A stretch of DNA of 64,000 nt from Methylococcales bacterium (GCA_030949405.1 JAUZSN010000002.1:62001-126000); one strand, 5' to 3'. Positions 19,809-29,232 are shown, counted from the stretch's first letter. A program made the numbers and translations. Notes: generated by a model not told the origin, from the letters alone.

Positions 19809-21646
19809 GGTATCTACTTTAAATCTCAGGGTAAAGATAAAATTTCTAAAATAGATTTGACAACATATCATAAAAGAACGAACATTTACATACTTTGAAT
19901 ATCCACGACCTACAGGCTGAAACTAACGCCATTTATCAAGAAATCGCTCAAATTGAAAGTAGCGAAGCGCAGGATATTGTCAAAAAAATATTCAATCTTA
20001 TTGAACGCTTAGCCAGTGATAAATTGTCTTTAGAAACTGAATTACAGCAACTTCGTGACGAGGTTAATCGCTTGAAAGGTGAGCAGGGAAAGCCTGATAT
20101 CAAACCCAATAAAAATAATAAGAGTGATGATATTTCATCCGAAGACGAACGTAAAAAAGCACAAGTTGACGCGCAAAAAGAAACTAATAACGACACTGAA
20201 AATACGGACTCGGATAAGAAAAAACGCCGCCGTAAACCCAAGATCCCACGAGTTAAAATCGACCAAACGCTAAAATGCCTACTCGACAAAACTGGCTTGC
20301 CTAGCGACTTAGTATCTAAAGGCTTTGCGGAAGTGGTGATTCAAGACATTGTCATCAAAACCAATAATATTAAGTATCTCCGTGAGATTTTTTATTCACC
20401 TTCTGAAAATAAGTATTACCGCGCCCAATTGCCTGAAGGCGTTCGAGGTCAGGGCGAATTTGGTATTGGAATTCGTAGCTTGATTCCCATGCTTAAGATG
20501 ATGGGCGTGACCGAAAAACCCATGGTCGGTTTTTTGAAAATATTGGCATTGTGGTGTCGCCGACTTATGTTTCTCAGCAATGGACAGGCGGTTATGACTG
20601 GGCGCATCAGGAAAAAAGCGAGCTTTATCGCAGCGGCATTCTCAACAGTGATTATGGACAGATTGATGATACCAGTGCGCGAGTCAATGGTGATAACCAC
20701 TATTGTCAGGTGGTCTGCAACGACTTGTTTACCGCTTATTTCACCACTAAAAACAAAGACCGTTTATCGGTTCTGGACGTGCTGACCGACTATGCGCCAC
20801 GCCATTATATCTACAATCAACAAGCTCAATCCTTGCTTGACGAGTTCAAGTTAGCTGATAAAGCGCGGGCAAAAGTTGATGCTCAAATACCTGTCAATAC
20901 AGTGATGAATGAAGCGCAATTTAAGTTGCACTTAGCGATCTTAAATACGCTTAGGCGTAAGACAGGCAACGCATGTCACCGAAGCTTGCGCCATTGTCTA
21001 TTATCAGCAACAAACGGATTTTCCTGTTATTGAAACCTTGCTTGCAGACGATGCGCCGCAATTCAAATTACTGACGGAACATTTGGGGTTATGCTGGGTT
21101 CACGATGCTCGCCACTACAAAAAACTCCGTCCAATTCTGGAAATACATCAGCAAGCATTAGCCGATTTTCGAGGGGCACTATTGGGAGTATTATAAGGAG
21201 TTGCTTAACTATCAAAAAAAATCCCTGCCCCGATAAAAAGGCATGGTTGTTAACGCGATTTGATGAATTGTTTGCAACCACAAGCGATTATGAAGACCTC
21301 AATGATCGCATCGCCAAAACACTGGCGAAAAAGACCGAATTATTGCGAGTTTTGGAACTTCCGAAATTACCATTACATAACAATGCAGCCGAACTCGGCG
21401 CAAGAAGACAAGCGCGTGCGCGAGACATAAGCTTCCAGACTCGAAATGAGAAAGGCACGAAAATCAAAGACAGTTTTATGAGTCTTGCTGAAACGGCTAA
21501 AAAACTAGCCGTGAGTTTTTATGATTATGTTTATGACCGAGTTAGTGGTGAATTCAAAATGCCGTCTATGGCGAATCTTATCGCTCAAAAAGCGCAAAGT
21601 TTGCAGGTCTGATATTTGTTTTACCCTGAAATTTAAAGTGGATACT
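19809..21646 (+). mobile_element. IS66-like element, full-length copy
   Basis: About 1.84 kb with ends GGTATCTACTTTAAATCTCA and the inverse, ending GATAC at 21645. The same ends define the deleted copy at 8842-9936. No target duplication is obvious (flanks AAAACTTG and TAAATAAC). It lies directly beyond the 3' end of cusA. Confidence 0.78.
19895..21612 (+). pseudogene. IS66-like transposase, frameshifted
   Basis: The transposase runs across three frames. Order: a coiled-coil Gln/Glu-rich N-terminus with a Lys/Arg patch (KKKRRRKPKIPR); VVIQDIVIKTNNIKYLREIF; then, after a shift near 20530, YGQIDDTSARVNGDNHYCQV and VCNDLFTAYFTTKNKDRL. After another shift near 20940 come DDAPQFKLLTEHLGLCWVHD and ARHYKKLRP, then, beyond a disrupted stretch near 21200, LPLHNNAAELGARRQARARD and SLAETAKKLAVSFYDYVYDR. 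The DDAPQF / CWVHDARHYKKL / LHNNAAE order fits an IS66-like DDE domain. With several shifts it is unlikely to be active. Confidence 0.75.
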
Positions 21647-21668
21647 AAATAACTATATAACTATATAG

Positions 21669-24600
21669 TTACTTCTGTAAACCATTTTCCTGTTGTTGCA
21701 AAACAAAGCTATAAATAACAGGAAACACCAATAAGCTCAATAATAACACCGTAACCATTCCGCCTAGAACAGGGGCAGCAATACGTTGTGCCACATCTGC
21801 TCCTGTGCCTGTACTCCACATAATAGGAATTAACCCTGCCATGGTTGAAACAGCAGTAATGACTACGGGACGCACTCTTAACGCGGTTGCTGTTTCCACA
21901 GCTTGACTAATTTCATCGGCTGATAAACTCCGTTGTTTTTGTCGGCGTAAGGCAGCAATTTCTATATCTATAAAATTTAGTACCATCACTCCCGTTTCTG
22001 CTGCTGTCCCTGCTAAGGCAATAAAACCGACATAAACCGCAACGGATAAATTGAAATCGTAAGCATAAGTAATCCAAATGCCACCAATAAGTCCAAATGG
22101 CACGGTCAGCATCACAATCAAAGGCTCAGTTACATTGTGAAAGGTAAAATAAAGTAATAAAAAAATCGCTAATAAAGTGATTGGCACGACTATTTTTAAA
22201 CGTGCCGCTGCACGTTCCATATATTCAAATTGTCCTGACCAATTAATCGTATAACCTGCGGGCAGTTTGATTTTTTCTTTGACTAATTGTCTGGCTTTTT
22301 TTACAAAACCTCCTATGTCCGAGGTGGTAATATCCACATAAATCCACGCATTGGGTCTGGAATCTTCACTTTTTATTGAGGGTGCGCCGCGTGTGAGTTT
22401 TAATTCAGCGACTAATGCCATTGGAATTTGACTGCCATTTGGCGTAGAAATTAATACACGTTTCAACTGTTCAAGATTATCACGTAATTCTCGTGGATAA
22501 CGCAGATTAACAGGATAACGCTCTAAGCCTTCTACGGTTTCTGTGATATTCATTCCCCCAATAGCAGTTTGAATCACATCTTGAATATCGCCGACGGTCA
22601 ATCCATAACGAGATGCTTTTTCACGATCTATATCAAAATCTAAAAAATACCCCCCCATTGCTCTATCCGCAAAAGCTGATAAGGTTTCTGGCATGGTTTT
22701 CATCACCTGTTCAATTTCTTTAGCCAGTGATTCTAAAACCTTTAAATCCGCGCCACCAACCTTGATACCCACGGGCGTTTTAATCCCTGTTGATAACATA
22801 TCCAAGCGGTTTTTAATCGGCATCGTCCACGCATTAGTCAACCCAGGTAATTGAGTTGCCTTATCCATTTCATTCATTAATTCTTTCATGGTTTTTTTAG
22901 GATTAGGCCATAAATCCCGTGACTTTAATGAGAGTGTGGTTTCCATCATCGCTAAGGGAGCTGGATCAGTCGCGGTTTCTGCACGTCCTATTTTACCAAA
23001 CACGCGCTCAACTTCAGGAAAGGTTTTTAAAATTTTATCGGTTTGTTGTAATAATTCTTTTGCTTTAGTAATTGAAATTCCTGGAAACGAACTCGGCATG
23101 TATAAAATATCGCCTTCGTCTAAGGGCGGCATAAACTCACTACCGACTTTAGATAAAGGATAATAGCTTGAGGCTAATAATAAAAGTGCAAGCAATAAAG
23201 TCACGCTACGAAAACGCATCGCTACTTTTAAAATTGGCGTGTGTAAAAAATGTAACAACCGATTAGCAGGGTTTTTATGTTCTGGAATAATTTTACCGCG
23301 TATAAAATAGCCCATTAATACAGGAACTAAGGTCACGGTTAAAATAGCTGCCGCGCCCATCGCATACGATTTTGTAAACGCAAGCGGACTAAATAACCGC
23401 CCTTCTTGTGCCTGCATGGTAAAAATAGGCACAAAAGAAACGGTAATAATTAATAAGGAGAAAAATAACGCAGGTCCAACTTCTTGTGAGGATTTACGAA
23501 TGACTTCCCAGCGTTCATCTGAAGTTAATTCTGCTTTTTTCTTTTCAACTGCGTCGGCTAAATGTTTATGGGCATTTTCAACCATTACAATTGCCCCATC
23601 GACCATATCGCCAATCGCAATCGCAATCCCCCCTAAGGACATGATATTGGCATTTAAACCTTGCCAACGCATTAAGATAAAGGCGATTAAAATCCCCAAA
23701 GGTAGGCTAATAACAATCACTAAGGATGAGCGGATATGTAATAAAAACAACGCGACAATAATACTAACAATAACTAGTTCTTGTACTAAAGCGGTATTCA
23801 AGGTATCGACTGCGCGGGTAATTAAATTACCTCGATCATAAACAGGAATAATTTCTACGCCTTTAGGCAAGCCCCGTTTTAATTCTTCTAGTTTTTCTTT
23901 AACGGCATTAATCGTTGCTTGGGCGTTTTCACCAAAACGCATAATAATAACCCCTCCTACGACTTCACCTATCCCGTCTAATTCAGCGACTCCTCGACGT
24001 AATTCTGCGCCTAAATGGACATGAGCAACATCTTGCAACCGTATCGGTGTGCCATTTTCATTCACGCCTAAAGGGATCTGATTCAAATCATCTAACGATT
24101 TAATATAACCCAGTCCACGCACCATGTATTCGGTTTCTGCCATTTCAATTAAACGTCCACCAACATCATTATTTGAGCGTTGAATAGCGCGTTTAACTTT
24201 AGATAACGGAATGTTAAAGGCTAATAAGGCGTTAGGGTCAACTTCGACTTGATATTGTTTGACATAACCGCCAATTGAAGCCACTTCTGCGACTCCGTTG
24301 ACGGTTTGCAAGGGATAACGCAAATACCAATCTTGTAAAGAGCGTAATTGGGCTAAATCATGTTGTCCCGTTTTATCAACTAGAGCATACTCATACACCC
24401 AACCCACCCCTGTGGCATCTGGACCTAACGTGGGGGTAATCCCCTCTGGCAGTCGGTCACTGACATAATTCAAAGATTCCAAAACCCGCGAACGCGCCCA
24501 ATACATATCGGTATCATCTTCAAAAATAATATAGACAAAGGAGAAGCCAAAAAAGGAATAACCCCGTACTGTTTTAGATTTCGGAACAGATAACATTGCG

Positions 24601-24812
24601 GTGGTTAAAGGGTAAGTAATTTGGTCTTCAATTACTTGCGGAGATTGCCCCGCATATTTGGTAAAGACAATCACTTGCACATCGGATAAATCGGGGATGG
24701 CATCTAAAGGCATATTTTTAAAAGACCATAAGCCGCCTAATCCGAATAATAAGGCGGCAAGTAAGACAATAAAACGGTTTTTAATGGCGTTATTGATAAG
24801 AGAGTTAATCAT
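21669..24812 (-). CDS. cusA: CusA-like Cu(I)/Ag(I) efflux RND permease
   Basis: The inner-membrane proton-driven pump of a heavy-metal efflux RND system, 1047 residues, with the usual two sets of membrane helices around large periplasmic loops. The metal-binding methionines described for E. coli CusA have counterparts: ILYMPSSFPG, PLAMMETTLSL and NRLDMLSTGIK correspond to the Met573/623/672 triad, so Cu(I)/Ag(I) is the likely substrate rather than Co/Zn/Cd. Other family motifs: NNDVGGRLIEM, GGIAIAIGDMVDGAIVMVEN and IALAGTAAETGVMVLNFI. Its partners cusB and cusC lie 2.7-5.7 kb upstream on the same strand, separated by toxin-antitoxin genes and remnants. The 3' end is only 23 bases from an IS66-like copy. 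Confidence 0.93.
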   Translation of the reverse strand: MINSLINNAIKNRFIVLLAALLFGLGGLWSFKNMPLDAIPDLSDVQVIVFTKYAGQSPQVIEDQITYPLTTAMLSVPKSKTVRGYSFFGFSFVYIIFEDDTDMYWARSRVLESLNYVSDRLPEGITPTLGPDATGVGWVYEYALVDKTGQHDLAQLRSLQDWYLRYPLQTVNGVAEVASIGGYVKQYQVEVDPNALLAFNIPLSKVKRAIQRSNNDVGGRLIEMAETEYMVRGLGYIKSLDDLNQIPLGVNENGTPIRLQDVAHVHLGAELRRGVAELDGIGEVVGGVIIMRFGENAQATINAVKEKLEELKRGLPKGVEIIPVYDRGNLITRAVDTLNTALVQELVIVSIIVALFLLHIRSSLVIVISLPLGILIAFILMRWQGLNANIMSLGGIAIAIGDMVDGAIVMVENAHKHLADAVEKKKAELTSDERWEVIRKSSQEVGPALFFSLLIITVSFVPIFTMQAQEGRLFSPLAFTKSYAMGAAAILTVTLVPVLMGYFIRGKIIPEHKNPANRLLHFLHTPILKVAMRFRSVTLLLALLLLASSYYPLSKVGSEFMPPLDEGDILYMPSSFPGISITKAKELLQQTDKILKTFPEVERVFGKIGRAETATDPAPLAMMETTLSLKSRDLWPNPKKTMKELMNEMDKATQLPGLTNAWTMPIKNRLDMLSTGIKTPVGIKVGGADLKVLESLAKEIEQVMKTMPETLSAFADRAMGGYFLDFDIDREKASRYGLTVGDIQDVIQTAIGGMNITETVEGLERYPVNLRYPRELRDNLEQLKRVLISTPNGSQIPMALVAELKLTRGAPSIKSEDSRPNAWIYVDITTSDIGGFVKKARQLVKEKIKLPAGYTINWSGQFEYMERAAARLKIVVPITLLAIFLLLYFTFHNVTEPLIVMLTVPFGLIGGIWITYAYDFNLSVAVYVGFIALAGTAAETGVMVLNFIDIEIAALRRQKQRSLSADEISQAVETATALRVRPVVITAVSTMAGLIPIMWSTGTGADVAQRIAAPVLGGMVTVLLLSLLVFPVIYSFVLQQQENGLQK

Positions 24813-24867
24813 GTTTATCCTATTTTTATCTTGCTACATAGTGGTAACTTAACTAAAATTTATCAGT

Positions 24868-25146
24868 ATGATAAAAAGTTTTCTACATAAAGGGTTAGAA
24901 CGGTTTTACCAATCTGGTAATTCATCGGGCATTCAAAATCAGCATAGTAAAAGATTACAGCTGATTCTTTCTAACTTAGACCAAGCAGAAACCCCAGAGG
25001 ACATGAATCTACCAGGACTTGGGCTACATAAATTAAAAGGGAATCGGCAAAATATTTGGTCTATCAAAGTCAGTGGAAATTGGCGTGTCACTTTTCGTCA
25101 TGTTAATCAAGATGTTGAAATTGTAAATTATGAGGACTATCACTAA
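24868..25146 (+). CDS. higB: HigB/RelE-type toxin
   Basis: A 92-residue RelE/ParE-superfamily toxin of the HigB type, expected to cleave mRNA at the ribosome. Motifs: [13 protein letters not shown] at the N-terminus, the [20 protein letters not shown] segment and the NWRVTFRH...NYEDYH C-terminus, which carry the usual basic and aromatic active-site residues. The toxin gene precedes its antitoxin, as in higBA systems, and the TAATG junction overlaps by one base. It is transcribed away from cusA. Confidence 0.9.
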   Translation: MIKSFLHKGLERFYQSGNSSGIQNQHSKRLQLILSNLDQAETPEDMNLPGLGLHKLKGNRQNIWSIKVSGNWRVTFRHVNQDVEIVNYEDYH

Positions 25147-25400
25147 TGGTTATGTATAATCCAGCCCATCCAGGTGAAATTTTAAAAGAGCTTGTTATTG
25201 AATCGTTAGCGTTATCAATCACAGATGCCGCAGAACATTTAGACGTTAGCCCTAAAGTGTTAACAAAAATCTTAAATGGAAAAATCAATATAAGTCCTGA
25301 AATGGCTTTACGATTAGAGCTGGTTTTTCATAAACCCTCGGCTAATCATTGGTTACGACTGCAAACGGCTTATGATTTATGGCACGCTCGTCAACATTAA
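25146..25400 (+). CDS. higA: HigA-type antitoxin
   Basis: An 84-residue Xre-family helix-turn-helix protein of the VapI/HigA type. It begins with the signature [15 protein letters not shown] and has the [23 protein letters not shown], followed by [20 protein letters not shown] and the [11 protein letters not shown] tail. It would neutralise the toxin encoded immediately upstream and repress the pair. The start overlaps the toxin stop by one base. Confidence 0.92.
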   Translation: MVMYNPAHPGEILKELVIESLALSITDAAEHLDVSPKVLTKILNGKINISPEMALRLELVFHKPSANHWLRLQTAYDLWHARQH

Positions 25401-25429
25401 GAAAATTTACACGTTATGCCTTATCAAGC

Positions 25430-25460
25430 GGCTTAAATCTTAGCTAATCTGTAATCATTT
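25430..25460. repeat. Copy of a mazF 3'-end sequence
   Basis: CGGCTTAAATCTTAGCTAAT and the next ten bases nearly repeat 26024-26053, which covers the end of the MazF-like gene. The pair flanks the Fic pseudogene as direct repeats and probably marks a lost second mazF copy or an excision/duplication joint. Confidence 0.5.
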
Positions 25461-25470
25461 ATTAATCCAT

Positions 25471-25954
25471 TTACTGTCTATTTAAAATACTAATCACGAC
25501 TTGCTTAATGGTTTCTTTTTCTTCAGGTTTACTTTCTGCAATTAACAATGTCAGTGAAGCAAGCGTGTGACCACTTACTATTGACTGATGATTTGGGTTG
25601 TACAATAATTTATTTTTTTCTAAAAAATATAAAAAACAAGCGGCTGCAATACGTTTATTGCCATCAACAAAAGAATGATTTTTAACAATAAGATAAAGTA
25701 ACATCGCCGCCTTTTCTTCTATCGACTTGATAACTTTTATTATCCGCCGCAGTTGTCGCAAATTTTGCGACAACTGCGGTTTTTTCAAGCTCACTTTCTT
25801 TAAAAATGTTGTTAATATGCTTACCAATTGTTTTTATATCTCTATCAAATAAAGCAGCAAGTTGTTGACGATTAAGCCATACCGTTTCTTTTTCAAACGC
25901 TACTTCAACTTCTACTTGATTATCAACTGTTTGATAAATAATTATTTTTTCCAT
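25471..25954 (-). pseudogene. RhuM-Fic type protein, internally deleted
   Basis: Two overlapping frames correspond to the two ends of one larger protein. The N-terminal piece (25682-25954) has the RhuM/Fic-associated domain ETVWLNRQQLAALFDRDIKT with IGKHINNIFKE. The C-terminal piece (25471-25827) has the Fic motif NHSFVDGNKRIAAACFLYFL. Full-length relatives are about 330 residues. Here the middle is gone and the join near 25730 is out of frame, so no AMP-transferring enzyme is made. Confidence 0.75.
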
Positions 25955-26037
25955 TTTAAAAATTCCTAATTTTTGATTATGGGCATTGTACGTTCTTTGT
26001 GATTCATCATTTCTATATCAAACGGCTTAAATCTTAG

Positions 26038-26304
26038 CTAATTTGTAATCACTTTAATCAAGGCTTTTACTTTATCAATACTGGCTTGTGAAACGCGCTC
26101 AATAAATTCGGCTTCATGTTCTGAAAAATCTAATGATTTAAGTTGATGGATTAAAATGGCACCTTTAGTCTCAAGTTTTTCTTCTAAAACAATCTCCAGC
26201 ATAATGCCACGAACCCGACTACTGATTGGCGCAACTAAAGCTAAACCTGTATGTTCATTGAATATTTTTCTGGAAATAACATAAGCAGGACGGCGTTTAA
26301 TCAT
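26038..26304 (-). CDS. MazF/PemK-type toxin, N-terminally shortened
   Basis: An 88-residue PemK/MazF-family protein. It begins at RRPAYVISRKIFNEHTGLAL and has VAPISSRVRG and ILIHQLKSLDF, the conserved core of the RNase. Intact relatives carry about 20 more residues at the start, including the RGDIVW strand and a GHEQ segment. Here an in-frame stop lies three codons upstream of the ATG, so that part is lost and activity is doubtful. No MazE antitoxin gene is visible on either side. Confidence 0.65.
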   Translation of the reverse strand: MIKRRPAYVISRKIFNEHTGLALVAPISSRVRGIMLEIVLEEKLETKGAILIHQLKSLDFSEHEAEFIERVSQASIDKVKALIKVITN

Positions 26305-26332
26305 TTTTATTCAATGTCATTTAGTTCAAACG

Positions 26333-26611
26333 TTAATGGCTATGTCCCTTTGAAGGCTTAGGTGTTTTAAGGTTATTTACTTTGCCATCGCGTCGAATAT
26401 AAATAAAATTTCCATTAACTAATTCCAACATAACGCCTTTTTCTATGCTTACAATTTTTCCTGTTTTATCAATAATTTTTATTACTTGCTCATTTTCTAT
26501 AAAAACACTTGAGCCATCTTTTAATTTTAAAGGTTTATTTTCCCTTGTAATCGTTGCACAGGATGTCATAACAAAGAGTAAAAATATTAATGAGATTAAT
26601 TTTATTTTCAT
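26333..26611 (-). CDS. CopK-like copper-binding lipoprotein
   Basis: A 92-residue predicted lipoprotein: signal MKIKLISLIFLLFVMTSC with a lipobox Cys18. The mature part (LKLKDGSSVFIENEQVIKII, KTGKIVSIEKGVMLELVNGN and IYIRRDGKV) has the repeated strand pattern of CopK, a periplasmic Cu(I)/Cu(II)-binding protein. It ends in a His-containing tail (SKGHSH). The internal ATG at 26611 is chosen over an upstream one because it starts the signal peptide cleanly. It follows the DUF2231 gene by 37 bases and is probably in the cus operon. Similarity to CopK is moderate, and the usual Met-rich sites are mostly absent. Confidence 0.5.
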   Translation of the reverse strand: MKIKLISLIFLLFVMTSCATITRENKPLKLKDGSSVFIENEQVIKIIDKTGKIVSIEKGVMLELVNGNFIYIRRDGKVNNLKTPKPSKGHSH

Positions 26612-26648
26612 AGGGTTCGCCAGATTAAATTTAGAATTAAAGAGAGTC

Positions 26649-27536
26649 TTAATGTTGATGGTCATGAGTTTTTTCACTAGAATTATCAGCTTTAGAAACA
26701 GCGTCTATATTTTGAGAATCATGTTCGTGAGCATCATTTTTTATGGGTTGCTCTTTAGTCTTCTCCTCAACGGCTTCATGACTATGATTATGCTTTTCAA
26801 TATTTTTTTCACTATCAGAAGAGACTGATTCGGTTTTAGGTGCTATTTCTGTTTTTTGAGGGTCATTCTCTTTTATTAGTTGACTTTCAGCCGATTTATT
26901 AGGGTTTCCTTCATGGCTATGATTATGTCCGTCAATGTTTTCTTCATCACCATGAGAAGAGACTGATTCTGTTTCAGGCGCTATTTCTTCTTTTTGAGGG
27001 TCATGCTGATGGGCATTCTCTTCTGCCGATTCATTAGGACTTCCTTCATGACTATGATTATGTCCATCTGCCCCTTCTTCAACCTTGGGTAAAGAGATAA
27101 CGCCTAAGCCATAACGATAAACAGCTTCCGCGCCTAACCATGCCGTGGTCATGAGCATAAGTCCTGCAATCATTGAGAAGGTTAAAAACAAAAAGCTAGG
27201 CTGGCGTTCTTTTTTTGCCAATAGTATTGCCCAAACGCCCAACAGTAAGAAAACAGTAGCTGTGGGTAACGCCCAATTTCTATGCAATGTCATTGCCGCA
27301 TGAGAAGCACTATCATGAGCAACACTATTATAGGAAAACCAACCTGCTATCGCCGTCCCTATGGTCAATAAACAGCCACTCCATAACGACCAATTTGCCA
27401 TGTTCAACCATTGCTGTTGCCAGTGATATTTGTTCGATAATAATTTGGCTGCAAAATAAAATAGGATAGAAATACTTAATAAAGCCACCGTGAAGTGAAC
27501 AAAAATAGGATGCCAATTAGGGATGATTTCAATCAT
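26649..27536 (-). CDS. DUF2231 membrane protein with long His-rich repeat tail
   Basis: A 295-residue protein. Residues 1-150 form a DUF2231-type domain with four membrane helices, beginning IIPNWHPIFVHFTVALLSIS, the typical P.HPxxVHF motif. The remaining half is a hydrophilic tail with repeats of the form DGHNHSHEGxPNxSAE, plus EHDSQN and a final HDHQH; it contains many His and acidic residues and no Cys. DUF2231 proteins often accompany metal efflux genes. The tail probably binds Cu or another metal (inference). The ATG follows a GGAG ribosome site and overlaps the cusB stop by 8 bases. Confidence 0.75.
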   Translation of the reverse strand: MIEIIPNWHPIFVHFTVALLSISILFYFAAKLLSNKYHWQQQWLNMANWSLWSGCLLTIGTAIAGWFSYNSVAHDSASHAAMTLHRNWALPTATVFLLLGVWAILLAKKERQPSFLFLTFSMIAGLMLMTTAWLGAEAVYRYGLGVISLPKVEEGADGHNHSHEGSPNESAEENAHQHDPQKEEIAPETESVSSHGDEENIDGHNHSHEGNPNKSAESQLIKENDPQKTEIAPKTESVSSDSEKNIEKHNHSHEAVEEKTKEQPIKNDAHEHDSQNIDAVSKADNSSEKTHDHQH

Positions 27537-29232
27537 GAGTATTCTCCATATTGTGTTGGTTGTTTTGGTTGTGTTGGTTGTTTTGTTTATTAGTGGGCAT
27601 TGTATGCTTTTCGTGATTCATCATATCCATGTCCATTTTATGCTCAGGTTTTTTAGACTTCATATCCATATCCATATCCATATCCATATCCATATCCATT
27701 TTATGCTCAGGTTTTTTAGACTTCATATCCATATCCATATCCATATCCATATCCATTTTATGCTCAGGTTTTTTAGACTTCATATCCATGTCCATGTCCA
27801 TTTTATGCTCAGGTTTTTTAGACTTCATATCCATATCCATGTCCATTTTATGCTCAGGTTTTTCAGACTTCATATCCATATCCATGTCCATTTTATGCTC
27901 AGGTTTTTCAGACTTCATATCCATATCCATGTCCATGTCCATGTCCATGTCCATTTTATGCTCAGGTTTTTTAGTTTTCATTTTCAGCATTTTAGCGGTG
28001 GCTTCGCGTAATTTAGACTCAGAATCAATGAGAAATTGTGCTGAAGTCACTACTTTTTCTCCCAGTTCTAAACCTTCTAACACTTCAACCTTATCACCTG
28101 AAGTCAAACCTAACACCACTAGACGTGGCTCAAATTTACCTTTAGCTCTGACCACAAAAACTTGATTGCGCGTTCCCGAACGAATCACCGCTTCGGCTGG
28201 AATCACTAGACTATTTAAGCGTTTGTCGGCTTTAATAGTTAATTCAGCAAACATATTCGGCTTTAACAATAAATCAGGATTATCAAAAGCCAAACGAACT
28301 TTAATGGTGCGGGTTTTTGCATTCGCATACGGATAAATATAAGTCAGCTTCCCTGTAAATATTCGTCCTGGAATACCTACGAGTTGCATTTCTACTAAAT
28401 CCCCTTGTTTAACCCACGGCAATTCATATTCATAAATATCGGCATAAACCCAAACCGTACTTAAATCGGCAATCATATAAATTTCAGTAGCAGGGGTGAC
28501 ATATTGTCCTTCTCTTGCGCCAATTTTCATCACAATCCCTTTTTCTGGACTATGAATATGCAAGCTTTTTTTAATTTTTTGACTGTGTTCAAGTTGACGT
28601 AATTGATGCGGTGGCACATCCAATAACTTTAAACGCTGTTTAGAACTCTCGACTAAAGCCTCTGCACCCTGACGAATTTCAGCAATAGGGCTATTTTGCA
28701 AAATTTTTAAATTATTGAGGGCTAAAATATATTCTTGCTGACTGGTGACTAATTGCGGTGAATAAATACTAAGGAGGCGTGAATTTTTTGCAACCTGTTG
28801 TCCTGTTTTATCCACATACATTTTCTCTATCCAGCCTTCAGTTTTTGGATGTAAATGCACCATCTGTTCTTCGTTATAATCAATGCGCCCAACCGCTCGT
28901 ACATGACGGGTTAAATTTTCGCGGGTAACTTTCCCAGTACGTACACCGATATTTTGTTCAACCACTGCATCTATAGTGACTGTTCCCATTTTTTCTTGGG
29001 GTTTATCCGCTTCGGCATAAACAGGAACATAAGCCATTCCCATTGAATCTTTAGCAGGGACAGGGGAGGTGACATCTGGGTTCATAGGGTGGCGATAAAA
29101 TAACGGTTTTTTAACCACTTCGGAGGGGGGTTGATTTAAAACCATTTTTGCTTGCCAAAAATATGACAATCCAAAACCTGCATTCAAACCGATAAAGAGC
29201 GTTATTACACTGATAAAAATTAACTTATTCAT
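27529..29232 (-). CDS. cusB: CusB-like periplasmic adaptor with Met-Asp repeat tail
   Basis: The membrane-fusion subunit linking the CusA pump to the CusC channel, 567 residues. A membrane anchor (MNKLIFISVITLFIGLNAGF) is followed by a heavy-metal-binding motif (LFYRHPMNPDVTSPVPAKDS then MGMAYVPVY), then hairpin, lipoyl and beta-barrel domains (GRIDYNEEQMVHLHPKTEGW; GAREGQYVTPATEIYMIADL). The last 115 residues are unusual: seven units KPEHK(MD)nMKSxK with n of about 3 to 6, ending in an Asn/Gln/His-rich stretch. Such a Met/His tail could gather Cu(I) for the pump (inference). The ATG at 29232 has a GGAG site and overlaps the cusC stop by 8 bases; a further upstream start is unlikely. Confidence 0.9.
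   Translation of the reverse strand: MNKLIFISVITLFIGLNAGFGLSYFWQAKMVLNQPPSEVVKKPLFYRHPMNPDVTSPVPAKDSMGMAYVPVYAEADKPQEKMGTVTIDAVVEQNIGVRTGKVTRENLTRHVRAVGRIDYNEEQMVHLHPKTEGWIEKMYVDKTGQQVAKNSRLLSIYSPQLVTSQQEYILALNNLKILQNSPIAEIRQGAEALVESSKQRLKLLDVPPHQLRQLEHSQKIKKSLHIHSPEKGIVMKIGAREGQYVTPATEIYMIADLSTVWVYADIYEYELPWVKQGDLVEMQLVGIPGRIFTGKLTYIYPYANAKTRTIKVRLAFDNPDLLLKPNMFAELTIKADKRLNSLVIPAEAVIRSGTRNQVFVVRAKGKFEPRLVVLGLTSGDKVEVLEGLELGEKVVTSAQFLIDSESKLREATAKMLKMKTKKPEHKMDMDMDMDMDMDMKSEKPEHKMDMDMDMKSEKPEHKMDMDMDMKSKKPEHKMDMDMDMKSKKPEHKMDMDMDMDMDMKSKKPEHKMDMDMDMDMDMDMKSKKPEHKMDMDMMNHEKHTMPTNKQNNQHNQNNQHNMENTHD
27626..27980. repeat. Coding VNTR: hexanucleotide runs in the cusB tail
   Basis: Seven tandem units share a 27-30 base constant block (encoding KSxKPEHK) joined by variable runs of the hexamer encoding Met-Asp (ATGGAT/ATGGAC on the coding strand). 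Unit lengths differ only by whole hexamers, so length changes keep the reading frame. The opposite strand has long apparent frames of Ile/Ser or His/Ile repeats, which are shadows. Confidence 0.9.

Noticed and set aside
13360-21646. Prophage
   Set aside because: The island is made only of transposases and fragments; no integrase, capsid, terminase or tail gene is present.
21669-24812. CzcA (Co/Zn/Cd) rather than CusA
   Set aside because: The methionines matching the CusA Cu(I)/Ag(I) triad are all present and the partner proteins are Met/His-rich.
27523-28165. Long plus-strand frames of His/Ile or Ile/Ser repeats
   Set aside because: They are antisense shadows of the Met-Asp repeat in cusB; the reverse strand has the conserved CusB domains, ribosome site and operon overlap.
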